NCBI RefSeq assembly: GCF_000586475.1
Contig: NZ_BAWJ01000006.1
Span: forward strand, 62,001 to 126,000
Direction of reading: 5' to 3'
Source: Psychrobacter sp. JCM 18903
Lineage (GTDB): Bacteria; Pseudomonadota; Gammaproteobacteria; Pseudomonadales; Moraxellaceae
DNA length: 64,000 nucleotides
Positions 28,818 through 39,736 of this stretch are shown one piece after another. How positions within the stretch are numbered: the first letter of the stretch is position 1; every line of letters starts with the position of its first letter. Position numbers and translations under genes: made by a program. The notes beneath the pieces were generated by a model that saw nothing but the letters and a program-made list of their open reading frames with translations, was not told the origin of the DNA and searched no databases.

Positions 28818-29662
28818 TTAAGCTAAGCCGAGTGCTTCAACCAAGCGCTTGTTTGGCTCAACCTTATTCATGCTATAAAAATGCATGGCAGGTACGCCTC
28901 AGCAATTAAGCGCTCGCATAAACGATAGACGACATCAAAACCAAATTCACGAATGGCTTTGCGGTCATCGCCAAAGTCAGACAACTGCTTACGTACATAA
29001 CGCGGAATATCAGCGCCACAGCTATCGGCAAAGCGTACCAAATTACTTGAGTTAGTAATTGGCATGATACCAGCGATTAAAGGCTGAGCAATCGTGTCAA
29101 TACCGCGTCTTTCTAAGGTATCACGCAAATATAAGTAACTATCAGCGTTATAGAAAAACTGAGTAATCGATGCATTAGCACCCGCTTGGTATTTATTGAC
29201 CAAGTTGTCAACATCAAACGCAAAACTACGCGCTTGTGGATGCATTTCAGGATACGCTGCAACCTCGATATGGAAATGATCGCCTGAATATTCACGGATA
29301 AACTTAACCAAGTCTAACGCAAATGGTAGCTCGCCCATACCGACTTGACCTGATGGTAAATCACCACGTAGGGCGACTAAGCGCTTGATACCCAAATCTT
29401 TATACAGATCGAGCAATTCAGCGATTTCCGCCTTATCATCACCGATACAAGATATATGCGGCGCAATATCAGTATCGCCGCGTGCGCATAGTGCTTGGAC
29501 GATATCTAAAGTGCGATTTCGGGTTGAACCGCCAGCACCGTAAGTCACCGAAAAATACGCAGGTGATAGCTTATTCAACTCATCATAAGTACTGAGTAGT
29601 TTTTCATGACCTAGTTCGGTTTTGGCAGGGAAAAACTCAAAGGAGAAAGCAGGCTTAGTCAC
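28818..29662 (-). CDS. metF: 5,10-methylenetetrahydrofolate reductase (one frameshift)
   Basis: FAD enzyme that reduces methylene-THF to methyl-THF for methionine synthesis. Motifs: FSFEFFPAKTELG at the start, VTYGAGGSTRN, LVALRGDLP, VAAYPEMHP and ITQFFYNAD. The frame breaks near 28896 (GGG read as GG). The repair gives AEGVPAMHFYSMNKVEPNKR and the stop at 28818, 281 residues. The start lies 13 nt after ahcY, so the two form an operon of the methyl cycle, under the riboswitch upstream of ahcY. Confidence 0.93.
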
Positions 29663-29675
29663 AGTCTAGCTCCTT

Positions 29676-31099
29676 TTAGTATTTGTAAGCGTCAGGCTTA
29701 AATGGACCTTCGACAGGCACACCCAAATACTCTGCTTGTTTTTCAGTCAGCTTAGTCAACGTACCGTTAAAGCCAGCAACCATCGCCGCAGCGACTTCTT
29801 CGTCGAGCTTCTTAGGTAGTACTTTTACATATAAGCTGTCAGTACGTGCGTCGGCTGGCAAGTCAGCGAATTTTTCTTCGAACAGGTACATTTGAGCCAA
29901 TACTTGGTTAGCAAATGAGCCGTCCATCACGCGTGATGGGTGACCAGTCGCATTACCCAAGTTTACCAAACGACCTTCAGCAAGCAAAATTAAGTAATCA
30001 TTTTCATCATCTGAGCGGAAGATTTGATGGACTTGTGGCTTAATCTCAACCCAGCGCCAGTTATCACGCATAAACTGAGTGTCGATTTCGGTATCAAAGT
30101 GACCGATGTTACATACAACAGCACCTGGTTTCAGGGCTGCTAGCATGTGACGATCACAAACATGGTAGTTACCAGTGGTGGTAACAATCATGTCAGTGTC
30201 TTCAAGCAGACGGGTGTTGATGTTTTCTGCGCCACCAGTATTATCACCGTTAATGTAAGGTGATAATACTTCAAAGCCGTCCATACATGCCTGCATGGCA
30301 CAGATAGGATCAACTTCTGAGACACGTACGATCATGCCTTCTTGGCGTAAGCTTTGTGTAGAGCCTTTACCCACATCGCCATAGCCGATAACTAAGGCGC
30401 GACGACCAGCAAGGAACATGTCAGTAGCGCGTTTAATCGCATCGTTTAAGCTATGACGGGCAGCCGTATTTGTTGTCGTTTTAGATTTGGTAACTGCATC
30501 GTTAACGTTGATAGCCGGCACCTTTAGCGTGCTTTATTGAGCATCTCAACCAAGCGATGGACGCCTGTAGTCGTCTCTTCAGAGATACCATGAATGCTAT
30601 CAAGAAGCTCGGCATAATCATTATGAATCAATGCGGTCAAATCACCGCCATCATCTAAGATTAAGTTGGCATCCCAAAGCTGACCTGACTCTTCGCCGCC
30701 AACGTGGATTTGCTGACGTAAGCACCATTCGTACTCTTCTTCTGTTTCGCCTTTCCAAGCATAAACAGAGATACCAGCAGCGGCAATTGCAGCAGCAGCA
30801 TGGTCTTGAGTTGAGAAGATATTACATGATGTCCAACGTACTTCAGCACCTAGCGCGACGAGTGTCTCGATAAGAACGGCAGTCTGGATGGTCATGTGGA
30901 TACAACCAGCGATTTTCGCGCCTTTAAGCGGCTGATCGGATTCGTAGCGACGACGCAAACCCATTAGAGCAGGCATTTCGGCTTCAGCAAGAGTGATTTC
31001 ACGGCGGCCGTAATCAGCAAGGCTAATGTCAGCGACTTTATAGTCAGTGAAAGAGGGGTCGATCGTATGGGCAGATGGGGTGTTAGACACTGCGTCCAT
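29676..31099 (-). CDS. ahcY: S-adenosylhomocysteinase (one frameshift)
   Basis: NAD-dependent enzyme that splits S-adenosylhomocysteine into adenosine and homocysteine, removing the methyltransferase inhibitor. Motifs: [31 protein letters not shown], then after the break [13 protein letters not shown] (catalytic Lys/Asp region) and the Rossmann loop [11 protein letters not shown]. The C-terminus FKPDAYKY is the family signature. The frame breaks near 30522 (CC read as C). The repair gives [12 protein letters not shown] and 474 residues. AGGAG lies about 9 nt before ATG 31099. First gene of ahcY-metF. Confidence 0.95.
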
Positions 31100-31147
31100 A
31101 ATATGCTCCTATCAGTGGTTAAGGTATGATAAAAAGAATAAAAACGC

Positions 31148-31284
31148 AGGTGTCGTTATTTGCGCTGTCAACAATCAATGAGATGATTGTTTAACAGTTA
31201 CCGAGCCTAACATGATGACTGATTAGCAGGACTTTGAAGCCTAAATGCACTATCAGATATTATGGCGCAACACCTCTCGGAGGT
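31148..31284 (-). promoter_or_regulatory. Probable S-adenosylhomocysteine riboswitch
   Basis: Minus-strand RNA upstream of ahcY shows CCGAGAGGTGTTGC, then TTAGGCTCGG, then AACGACACCT. These match the SAH riboswitch core GAGGAGCGCUGC / CAGGCUCG / AACGGCGCUC with compensating changes. P1 is CCGAG with CTCGG. The pseudoknot AGGTGT with ACACCT replaces GAGCGC with GCGCUC. An extra stem (CTGTTAAACAATCA with TGATTGTTGACAG) fills the variable region. Known SAH riboswitches raise expression when SAH binds. The promoter at 31289-31317 would start the RNA at the first stem. Confidence 0.72.
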
Positions 31285-31288
31285 CGTT

Positions 31289-31317
31289 ATTGTAATTGAT
31301 GAGTCATGAATTGTCAC
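31289..31317 (-). promoter_or_regulatory. Sigma-70-like promoter of ahcY-metF
   Basis: GTGACA, 17-nt spacer, TACAAT on the minus strand. The expected start point falls 6-8 nt downstream, exactly at the 5' side of the riboswitch stem. Confidence 0.65.
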
Positions 31318-31383
31318 CTGTTGGATAACATAAATAGCTGACGGTATAGGCACGTAAGAAGGCGAGCAGTAATATGTAGCAAT

Positions 31384-31414
31384 AAAAAAGGCCATCGATG
31401 GATGACCTTTTTTA
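31384..31414 (-). terminator. Terminator after the TonB-dependent receptor gene
   Basis: AAAAAAGGCCAT-CGATGG-ATGACCTTTTTT with one mismatch in the stem. A/T runs on both sides give possible function in both directions. Confidence 0.75.
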
Positions 31415-31451
31415 TTCTCAGTTCAGGCAGTTTAAATAGTACCAAGAGAAA

Positions 31452-33398
31452 TTAGTACCAGTTATAGGTCAGGGATGTGAAGAAGTTGGTGCCGTCTTGA
31501 TTGTAACGCGAAGCATATTGACCAAAACTCTCATTGGTTGAGTAATCTACGTTGGTCAAGTTGTTAATACGACTTGTCCATGTCAGATTTGGACTCAAGT
31601 AATAATTACCACTGATATTGAATAACGTATAGTCCTCTATAAAAGTGCTATTATCTGCAACATTATAGGTTTTACCCACATATTCTGCTTCAGTACGAAT
31701 ATCGAACTCTGCAGCTTGGTAACCTATATATACTAGGCCAGTATTTTCAGGGCGATACACTAATTGTTTGCCTTTGTTAGCTCCGGAGTCCTCTTCAGCA
31801 TTGGTGCGAGTGTATTGACCACCAAATAAAATATTACTGAGCTGCCAGTCTGAGGTAAAGCTATAACCTGACAAGCTTGCTTCATCAATGTTCAGTGCTT
31901 GATATTTATCAATACTACCATCGTATCTGTTATCAATAAGATTGTCGACATTACTATTAAAGGCAGTCAAACGAGTAGTTTGTATCGTATTGGTAGATTC
32001 AATAAATACTTCTAGGTTTTTACTCTTTTCGACTTTTAAATCTTCATTTGGAACATAGTAAGCACTCTCGATGTATAAGTCATTGAGAGTAGGCGCTCTA
32101 TAGCCAGTAGCGAAGCTAGTACCTAGGCGTAGGCTAGGCGCTAGATTTACAGCATAACCAAGACCAAATGTAGTTTCGTGACCAAATTGTGAGTTATCGT
32201 CGAAACGAACATTGGCTTGAAAATCGTAAGCATCCTCATTTACTTGATAACCAGCAAAGCCACTCTTAATATCACGGTCATTTATTTTATAGCTGTCTTT
32301 ACCACCAGCGCTAGGAGTATTGTCCGTAAGCTCTACTTCCTGCTGCAACCATTCGGCACCCGCTTGAAATTGTCCTATAGGTAATTTATAAGTGCTTATC
32401 AAATTCGCCTGTTTCTGCTTGGTTTCAAAGGCATCGCCCACTTTGTTATCAATCTTATCCAAACTCTGACCCGCTGATAGTCGTACTGTCAGCTTATCGT
32501 TTTCGTATTGTGAAAATGCTGATACGGCACCATTCTCTTGATCAATCTCTGCATTGGGACCTGGTCCAAAACTAAAGTTATCAAACTCTGTCGTTGACTT
32601 AGAGAAAAGTCCAGTTGCGCCAACGCTTATATTTTGAGTAATAGGCATACTAGCATTTAAGGCAAAGTTATTGCTCTCAAAGCCATCGTCATCTTTATCA
32701 TTGCCTGTTCGGTTGTCAAGCGCGCTGATACCTTTGGTTTGATTCCGACTAGCGGAAAGACTCAGTTTTGCGCCTTGAGCATTTGCAAACTGCGCTGTTG
32801 CACCATAAATATAGTGGTCATGTGAGCCAACACCTGCGGTCACAGAAAAATTAGTTTGATCGACGTCACTGCCTTTAGTAAATATTTGAATGACGCCGCC
32901 CATAGCATCTGAACCATAAATGCTAGAGCCTGAAGCACCGTATAAAATTTCAATACGATCAATTTGATCGGTCGGTAATAAGGCTAAAGCGGGCTGACCT
33001 GTTGACATTGAGCCATAACGAACACCATCTATTAGCACTAATACACGCTTACTATCATAGCCGCGAAGATAGAAATTACTGCTTTGACCCATACCACCAT
33101 CTTGTTTAATGCTAAATCCTGGCTGCCGTCTAAGTACTTCTAAAACCGTCTGACCTTGAAAGCGTTTTAAATCTTCTTTATCTACAACCCGAGTTTGCGC
33201 AATTACATTGCTGGTTTTAGTGGGGGTACGGGTTGCTGTTACGATGATTTCATCAAGCTCAACTTGTGGTAGCTCACTATCGTTAATAGTAGCAACGTCA
33301 GGTGTCGCTGCCATTGCTGTGTTAACCGCAAGTAAACCTAGTGCGCTTAAGATACTCAAACGAAGGTAGGTACGTGAAGATGAACGTGATAAAGACAT
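31452..33398 (-). CDS. TonB-dependent outer-membrane receptor, BtuB-like
   Basis: Intact, about 648 residues from ATG 33398 (MSLSRSSSRTYLRLS). It has a signal peptide ending AMA, a TonB box (DEIIVTATRTP), a plug domain (VLRRQPGFSI, YGASGSSIYGSDAMGGVIQI) and a beta-barrel ending in aromatic Trp-Tyr. The plug signature is that of the BtuB/FepA superfamily, and BtuB-like is the best guess. No cobalamin riboswitch is visible in the 400 nt upstream and no periplasmic or ABC transport gene is adjacent, so the ligand (cobalamin, haem or siderophore) is open. The 5' reading frame extends 7 codons further without a better ribosome binding site. Confidence 0.85.
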   Translation of the reverse strand: MSLSRSSSRTYLRLSILSALGLLAVNTAMAATPDVATINDSELPQVELDEIIVTATRTPTKTSNVIAQTRVVDKEDLKRFQGQTVLEVLRRQPGFSIKQDGGMGQSSNFYLRGYDSKRVLVLIDGVRYGSMSTGQPALALLPTDQIDRIEILYGASGSSIYGSDAMGGVIQIFTKGSDVDQTNFSVTAGVGSHDHYIYGATAQFANAQGAKLSLSASRNQTKGISALDNRTGNDKDDDGFESNNFALNASMPITQNISVGATGLFSKSTTEFDNFSFGPGPNAEIDQENGAVSAFSQYENDKLTVRLSAGQSLDKIDNKVGDAFETKQKQANLISTYKLPIGQFQAGAEWLQQEVELTDNTPSAGGKDSYKINDRDIKSGFAGYQVNEDAYDFQANVRFDDNSQFGHETTFGLGYAVNLAPSLRLGTSFATGYRAPTLNDLYIESAYYVPNEDLKVEKSKNLEVFIESTNTIQTTRLTAFNSNVDNLIDNRYDGSIDKYQALNIDEASLSGYSFTSDWQLSNILFGGQYTRTNAEEDSGANKGKQLVYRPENTGLVYIGYQAAEFDIRTEAEYVGKTYNVADNSTFIEDYTLFNISGNYYLSPNLTWTSRINNLTNVDYSTNESFGQYASRYNQDGTNFFTSLTYNWY

Positions 33399-33817
33399 AG
33401 TCAATTCCAAAATAATCATATTAAAAAATGCAGGAAAAAAGTAACCATACTGACGTTAACATGGCTAAAAATTACAAAAAACAGTAGACAAGCAAAACTG
33501 CGTTCATTATCTACAAAACAGACCGCTTTATAAACCACTTTAACCTAATGTTATTCACGGTAAGCTGAGTAGTTTTCATGATAGATTGCGGTTTATTCAT
33601 TTAATGATTGTCACTCTTATTCATAGTAGACATCGACAAGGAGTGTCGTGAAAGGTGATAAAAAATTAGCAGCCATAAGCAAAGGTGAGAGTAGATAATT
33701 CACATAGATGACCATAAAAACGTGTAATCAAAAGCACTGCTGTTATAAATAATTGCTATTATAGGGAAGCACTCATTTGTTCTTCGTTGTACCATTCATA
33801 ATGCTAAGAGGTTTGTT
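33399..33817. other. Divergent intergenic gap
   Basis: About 420 nt between the receptor and the mscS-like gene. AT-rich. It should hold both promoters. I see no cobalamin-riboswitch core and no clear Fur box by eye. Confidence 0.35.
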
Positions 33818-35811
33818 TTGTCTATTAAGTATCGCCTGATTCCTATGATTCCCAGTCCCGAGTTGTCTTCACCATACTCAACCATCAAAATGCCACTAAT
33901 GGCAATTTTATTTTTGCTTGTGATGCTGTTGAGTGCGTTGTTGCCCAATAATGCATTTGCTGCTGAAGCTAGCGCACTGGGAATGGGTGGCAGTACCAGT
34001 GAGGAGTCGGCGAGTACGCCGATACCAGATTCATTCGGACGCGATACACCGCGCCATACCGTACAGGGCTTCATCAGTGCGTTAGGTGAAAATGACTATC
34101 TGCTGGCGAGTAATTATTTAAACTTATCAAAGTCTGACAATCCAACCACAATCGTTCGTCAATTCAAGCAAGCGCTGGATGCAGGCGGGCGTTTTCAGCC
34201 TGATTTGCAGATTAATAATACGCCTGAGGCAACCTAACTGATCAGCTACCGCCAAGCCAAGAAAACGTCGGTGCGATTAATGTGGGTGAAAAAAGTGTGC
34301 CACTGATACTTGAAAGAGTGGTATCTAAGCAAGGAGAGCAGTACTGGCAGTTTTCTACAGATACGCTCAGTTCAATACCAGAAGTCATAGAAAATACCGA
34401 ACCAACGTTAGTGTCTCGCTATACTTTTGATTCCTTAGAAGGCAAAAAGCTGTTTGGTTATCAAGTGGCGGATTTAGCCGCAGCGTTAATGATGACTGTC
34501 GGCAGCTTTGTATTTACTTATATCATGGTATGGCTGCTGTACCATCTATTACGCATCGTCTATCCTCGTGTGCGCGGCGTACCATTGCCATTACCTGATA
34601 AGGTCGTATTGCCTCTGGCAGTGGTCATCATGGCGCTGATATTGTCAGAAGTGATGGTGTATGCAGGCGTGTCGGTGACGCTACGTGAACCGATCAATCG
34701 TTTTACCGAGATTGCATCTTGGCTTGCATTGACTTGGTTGCTGTTACGAGTCATCGATGCCATATTCACTCGTGCGGTAAATTTAAGTTATAAGAAAAAT
34801 TATACTGAACGTGTCTCAATCTTGGGGCTGCTACGCAAAGTGGTCAAAGCGTTGCTGCTGATCTTTGCCGTGATTGTTATCTTCGGCAATTTGGGTTTTG
34901 ATTTGACCACGGGTATTGCCGCCTTGGGTGTGGGTGGTTTGGCATTAGCACTGGGTGCGCAAAAAACCATCGAAAACCTTGTTGGTAGTGTCGTGGTCGT
35001 GGCGGATTCGCCCGTACGTATTGGTGATTATTGTAAGTTTGGCACTTATGAAGGCACAGTCATTGATATTGGTATTCGCTCATCACGTGTGCGCACCTTG
35101 ACGCGCACTGTTGTGACTGTACCAAACGGTGATTTCTCATCAATGCAGATTGAAAATTTTACATCCCGCGATATGTTTCGCTTCTTCCATCAGTTATATA
35201 TTAAACGCACTGCTGATATTGATGTGGTATTTAAGATGGTCAAGGACTTGGATGAGTTTATAGATGAGCATTATTTGACCAACCAAGAATGGAATCAGGT
35301 CAATATTTTAGAGCTACGTCAAGACTGCTATATCATTCAATTACAGGCGTATGTTAATGCTAATGGCGTGACTGAATTCTATGACAAACAGAACGTTTTA
35401 TTTGTTGATTTATTGAACCAAGTGGCGAAATATGATGTCGAGCATGCTTTGCCAACGCAGCAGCTTATTGTCAATCAAACTGAGCTTGAGCATCACATAG
35501 AAAACGAAATTGAAGATAAGAATAAGGAAGACAACGTCGCGGAAACGACAAAAGATATGTCAAATGATGACCATACTGATGATGATGCTAGCGACAATAA
35601 GGATAACAGCAACGATGATAAGCATGCCGTGGACTTGAGTAAAGATAACGTCAAGACAAATGAAAAGGGCAGCCAGCAAACGACTAAATCCGTAGAGAGT
35701 AAAAAAGACAATGCGTTAAAGGCATTGAGAAATAAAAGCCGTATGATAAAGAAAATCAAGTTCAAGTACGCAAAAAGAAAATCTGGCTTTTCTATATGGA
35801 ATCAGCCATAA
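33818..35811 (+). CDS. MscS-family mechanosensitive channel with extended N-terminus (one frameshift)
   Basis: Inner-membrane channel that opens on hypo-osmotic shock. A TTG start at 33818 is chosen because AAGAGG lies 6 nt upstream. An ATG at 33890 is the alternative. A signal peptide (MPLMAILFLLVMLLSALL...AFA) leads to a periplasmic domain, then several membrane segments and the pore-lining/MscS core TGIAALGVGGLALALGAQKT, then ENLVGSVVVVADSPVRIGDY. The C-terminus is a long Asp/Lys/Asn-rich tail of about 100 residues ending basic. The frame breaks near 34228 (GGG read as GG). The repair reads PEGNLTDQLPPSQENVG and gives 664 residues. Confidence 0.88.
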
Positions 35812-35829
35812 AATTATGGATTAAAAACT

Positions 35830-35875
35830 GTATAAGATAAGCACTTGAGGTAAGTATCAAGCGTTTATCTTATAC
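35830..35875. terminator. Long hairpin between convergent genes
   Basis: GTATAAGATAA...CACTTGA pairs with TCAAG...TTATCTTATAC over about 18 bp with small mismatches. No strong T-run follows on either side, so terminator function is likely but not certain. Confidence 0.5.
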
Positions 35876-35971
35876 GATCCACAAAAATTAGAACAGCAAA
35901 GAAAACGAGTGCTAGACTAAGCTTAAGCTAAGCGAGTTTGATAAGGTGAATCATCACTTGAGTATTTGGTA

Positions 35972-36604
35972 TTATAAAGGAACAGCGGTTTGATTACGTA
36001 ATAAGCCGTAGTATGACCATAGCAATAGACTGGCAGCGCTGCGATGTGGCGACCAATCTTGTGTTAGATTCTTTAACTGTTTTGGCGTTGGGCGTTCCGT
36101 TAAGCCTAATAACGCCGTCGCCGCTACTTTAATTGCTAGATCATCGACCGCAAGTACGTCTGCACGTTTCAGTGAGAATAATAAATACATTTCAGCCGTC
36201 CAGATGCCAATACCAGTAACGGCCGTCAGCACTTCTATTGCTTCTTCATCAGGCATAATTTCTAACGCAGCAAAGTCTATATCATGATCGACTAATGAGC
36301 GAATATAACGGGTTTTTTGTTTAGATAACCCTTGCGCTCTTAAGTCCTCATCTGTTGCTTTGATAATTGCCTGTGGATTCGTTAAGGCGGCATCAAGTAG
36401 TCTTTGCCAAATACTGGCTGCTGCTGCCACAGACAGCTGTTGACCAACCATTGCTCGCATCAACTGCTCAAACCCACCGACATTATGCCGTAGACTGGGC
36501 ATACCAACTTGTTCATAGATAGACAAAAATCTTGGCTCGATAACAATCAAAGCCATGATATGTTCATGTAGCTGTTGCGTGTTCTCAATGATCTGTATGC
36601 TCAT
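35972..36604 (-). CDS. DNA-3-methyladenine glycosylase II, AlkA-like
   Basis: Intact 210-residue HhH-GPD glycosylase that excises alkylated purines in base excision repair. The helix-hairpin-helix is LTAVTGIGIWTAEMYLLF (about 126-143) and the catalytic Asp lies in DVLAVDDLAIKVA (about 154-155). It lacks the N-terminal AlkA domain of E. coli (282 residues), so it is of the short type found in many bacteria. No Cys cluster for an Fe-S site, against Nth/MutY. Confidence 0.88.
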   Translation of the reverse strand: MSIQIIENTQQLHEHIMALIVIEPRFLSIYEQVGMPSLRHNVGGFEQLMRAMVGQQLSVAAAASIWQRLLDAALTNPQAIIKATDEDLRAQGLSKQKTRYIRSLVDHDIDFAALEIMPDEEAIEVLTAVTGIGIWTAEMYLLFSLKRADVLAVDDLAIKVAATALLGLTERPTPKQLKNLTQDWSPHRSAASLLLWSYYGLLRNQTAVPL

Positions 36605-36706
36605 AAATGTCCGATCCTAACTTATGCAAATACCGCTATCGTTAGATGTTAAATATAGTGGCTGTAGTAGATAAGGATTAAATAGTGATTTTAAAATGAG
36701 CATAAC

Positions 36707-36735
36707 AAAAAGGACTGCCAATAAGCAGTCCTTTT
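36707..36735. terminator. Intrinsic terminator after smr
   Basis: AAAAAGGACTGC-CAATAA-GCAGTCCTTTT, bidirectional. On the minus strand it follows the Smr gene. Confidence 0.82.
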
Positions 36736-36765
36736 GATTCTTCATACTAACTCTAACACTAAAAA

Positions 36766-37496
36766 TTATTCACCATCAGCTTTAGATTTTTTGAGCAGTA
36801 CCAATACAGCACCGTTACCACCATCTTTGGCGGTGCAGAGCAAAATGCCAATACTTCTGGTAGTTGACGCAGCCAACCATTGACGCAGGTTTTTAAAATG
36901 GCTTCACTGCCTTTACCATGGACGATTTTTACCATGGTCTCGTTTTTCTGTTTCGCTTGGCTTAGGAGTTGAGTCATGGCCACGCGTGCTTCTTCGATGG
37001 TACAACCATGAATATCTACGGCGTCATACCAACGTAGCTTACCTTTTTTAAGCTGATCAAAGATTTTATTCTGCAAAGTCGGCTGTTTGTAAGATAAATA
37101 GGCCTCAGCAGCGACAGGGTTGAGTAGTGCTTGCATATCTGACAAGCCAGCTCCCAAATCACTCGCTTCACTACCTTGCGCAGCAGCACGTTTAGACAAG
37201 GTGGTCGCATCAGGCTTGCCCGCTTTGCTAGCATTGGCAGGTGAGCGTACGTTTTTGTCTTCAAGCTGATTGACGCCATGCATTGCTTGCATAAACAGAA
37301 CTTTGTCATCGTCAATATGCTCGCTAGCCATTTGCTTGACAGTCTTGTTTACTTGCTTTTGCGTGGGCAATGATACAGGCTCAGTAGGCTTTTGGTTTTC
37401 ATCTTCAGGCGAATTGGTATCGCGACCCTTGCTAAGTTGGCCTTTTAGCTCTTTGAGCTGGTCTTGCATTTCTTTTGAAAATAGAGAGTTTGACAT
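36766..37496 (-). CDS. Smr-domain protein (one frameshift)
   Basis: Small MutS-related domain protein, about 243 residues. The N-terminal half is Lys/Gln/Pro-rich and disordered. The C-terminal Smr domain has DIHGCTIEEARVAMTQLL and VKIVHGKGSEA, and after repair of the A-run near 36826 the final APPKDGGNGAVLVLL segment typical of the family. Smr domains act as nucleases on DNA or RNA or in ribosome rescue. The job of this stand-alone protein (YdaL-like) is not certain. It lies downstream of trpC on the same strand. Confidence 0.88.
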
Positions 37497-37560
37497 AGAA
37501 GTTAACGTATCGTTGGTTGATGAATGATTGATTTAAACTGTTCAGTAGACTTAAGCCACT

Positions 37561-38437
37561 TTACCCGTCTGCTGCGACGCCCGCAAGTAAGGATTGTAAC
37601 GCTTGTCCAGGATGATCAGTCTTCATGAACTGTTCACCGATTAAAAAGTGCTGAATGTCATTATCTAACATCAAACGAATATCAGCGCTATTATGAATGC
37701 CACTTTCGGTGACGATAAGCGGTTTAAGCGTGCTATCCACATCAGCCGCCAGTGCGTCGATTAAAATATTTTTTAGATCCAGCGTGGTTTGTAAGTCGAC
37801 ATCGAAAGTATTCAAATCACGATTATTAATACCGTAAATATTATGCGCTGAGCGCGGTAGCTGTAGCGCACGTTCAAGTTCGAATTGGGTATGGACTTCT
37901 ATCAATACATCCATACCAATTCGATACTTAGCGCATGCAGCTCTTGTACTTGGGTGTCGTCAAGGCAGGCCATAATGAGTAAAATACAGTCAGCTCCCAT
38001 CAGATAAGATTGATAGATCTGGTATACATCTATCATAAAATCTTTACGCAGTATCGGTAGGCTTACCGCATTAGCTGCTTGAATAAGATAGCTATCATCA
38101 CCTTGGAAATAATCGCGATCAGTCAATACAGACAGACAGCTGGCGCCCGCTTGCTCGTATTGTTTGGCAAATAGGCAGGCGCGAAGTTGTGATTGATAAC
38201 GCCTTTAGAAGGAGATGCTTTTTTAATCTCAGCGATGATACCAATATTATGCTCTTTAGTGCTAGCCGCCCGCAGCGCCGCCGCGAAGCCACGACGTGGT
38301 TTGTTATCTGCCGCGACTTGCGCTTGTAAATCTTCAAGAGATAATACCTCGCGTGCGGCATTTACTTCTTCCACTTTAGTGGCGACAATGCGTTGCAATA
38401 CGGAAGGAATATCTGTCTTAGTTTCTGTATGAGTCAT
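37561..38437 (-). CDS. trpC: Indole-3-glycerol phosphate synthase (two frameshifts)
   Basis: TIM-barrel enzyme that closes the indole ring in tryptophan synthesis. Motifs: [14 protein letters not shown] at the N-terminus, [15 protein letters not shown] (catalytic Lys), [33 protein letters not shown] and VTESGIHN. The frame breaks near 38172 (CCC read as CC) and near 37917 (GGG read as GG). Repairs give about 292 residues. The start at 38437 ([13 protein letters not shown]) is chosen to fit the family; there is no strong ribosome binding site. Last gene of trpGDC. Confidence 0.93.
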
Positions 38438-38507
38438 GCTGGTATCCGAATATCGTTGAATGTAAATAGACAAAATAGCTAGAGTGCACAGTAATGGTGC
38501 TTAGCCG

Positions 38508-39628
38508 TTAAGCAGGAGTCACTAGTTGCTGCGTGTATGTGGCGAGAGACTCAAGCTTGAGTAGAGCATCACCATTCTGAATGACTTTTTGTGCCCGGCT
38601 CACACCATTAGAGTAGTTGCTGGCAAGTCCTGCGGTATATATGGCCGCGCCTGCATTTAGTGCAATCATATCACGTGCTTTAAGTACAGCACGATCTTGA
38701 GAGTTCTCTCCTGATAGAGCCGCGCGAATCAGCTCAAGACTTTGCGCTGGAGAATCTACATCGAGACCGATAAGGGTTTGTGACTCAATACCTGCATCTT
38801 CTGGCATCATCTCATAAACAGATATCCCACCGTCTTTTAATTCAGCGACAGTGGTTGAGGTAGCGAGACTGATTTCATCCAAACCGTCTTTTGCGCCCAC
38901 AACCATGACATGACGTGCGCCTAAGTTTTTCATGACTTTAGCGATAGGCTCGCACAGCTGAGCGGTAAAGACACCGATTACCAGATTGGGTGTGCCAGCA
39001 GGGTTGGTTAATGGTCCTAAAATATTAAAGATGGTGCGCGCTTTGAGCTCGCGGCGTACTGGATTGGCATAACGCATCGCACTGTGATGATTGGGCGCAA
39101 ACAAAAAGCCGATACCTTGGTTTTCGATACATTCTTTAGATTGCTCAGGAGTAAGTGCCAGACTGATACCTGCTTGCTCAAGCAAATCTGAGCTACCAGA
39201 GTTGGTAGAGACGCCGCGGTTACCATGTTTGGCTACTTGAGCACCAGCAGCGGCAGCAACCAATGCTGATGCAGTAGAAACGTTGAATAAATTGGCACCA
39301 TCACCGCCAGTTCCGACAATATCGACTAAGTAATTACAGTCCCGTGGTTCGATATTGGCTGCTAACGCACGCATTGCACTGGCAGAGGCAGTAATCTCAT
39401 CGATGGACTCACCTTTCATACGCAGACCAGTCAAAATAGCACCCATCATGCGTCGCTACATCTGCCTTGCATGATAATCAGCATCACCTGATACATCTCA
39501 TCAAAGGTTAAATCAATGTGCTGAAAAATTCGCCCCAAAGCCGTCGTCAGTAGCGTATGTGTCTCTTCATCAGACAGTTGAGCAATGTTAGTTGGGGTAG
39601 GGTTTTTATTTGTTTTTGTCGTACTCAT
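38508..39628 (-). CDS. trpD: Anthranilate phosphoribosyltransferase (one frameshift)
   Basis: Transfers phosphoribose from PRPP to anthranilate. Motifs: VDIVGTGGDGANLFNVST (PRPP loop), KHGNRGVSTNSGSSDLLE (anthranilate/PRPP site) and IFNILGPLTNPAG. The N-terminal piece ends QGRCSDA at 39446. One A restored (GCAATG for GCATG) joins MMGAILTGLRMKG. About 373 residues, with an N-terminal tail of roughly 25 residues longer than usual. Middle gene of trpGDC. Confidence 0.94.
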
Positions 39629-39736
39629 TATGATCTCTCTTGATGTTTTTATACGTTAATTTTAAATTATAAATAAAATAGGTTTTATTTTGATTTTGTT
39701 ATTAACGCCTTTTTTAGAACATGCTTTAATAAACTG

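Noticed and set aside
33399-33817. Cobalamin riboswitch before the BtuB-like receptor gene
   Set aside because: No B12-box core was seen in the upstream 400 nt on the relevant strand.
35493-35765. Leucine/serine-rich minus-strand ORF
   Set aside because: It is the antisense of the low-complexity acidic tail of the MscS-like protein.
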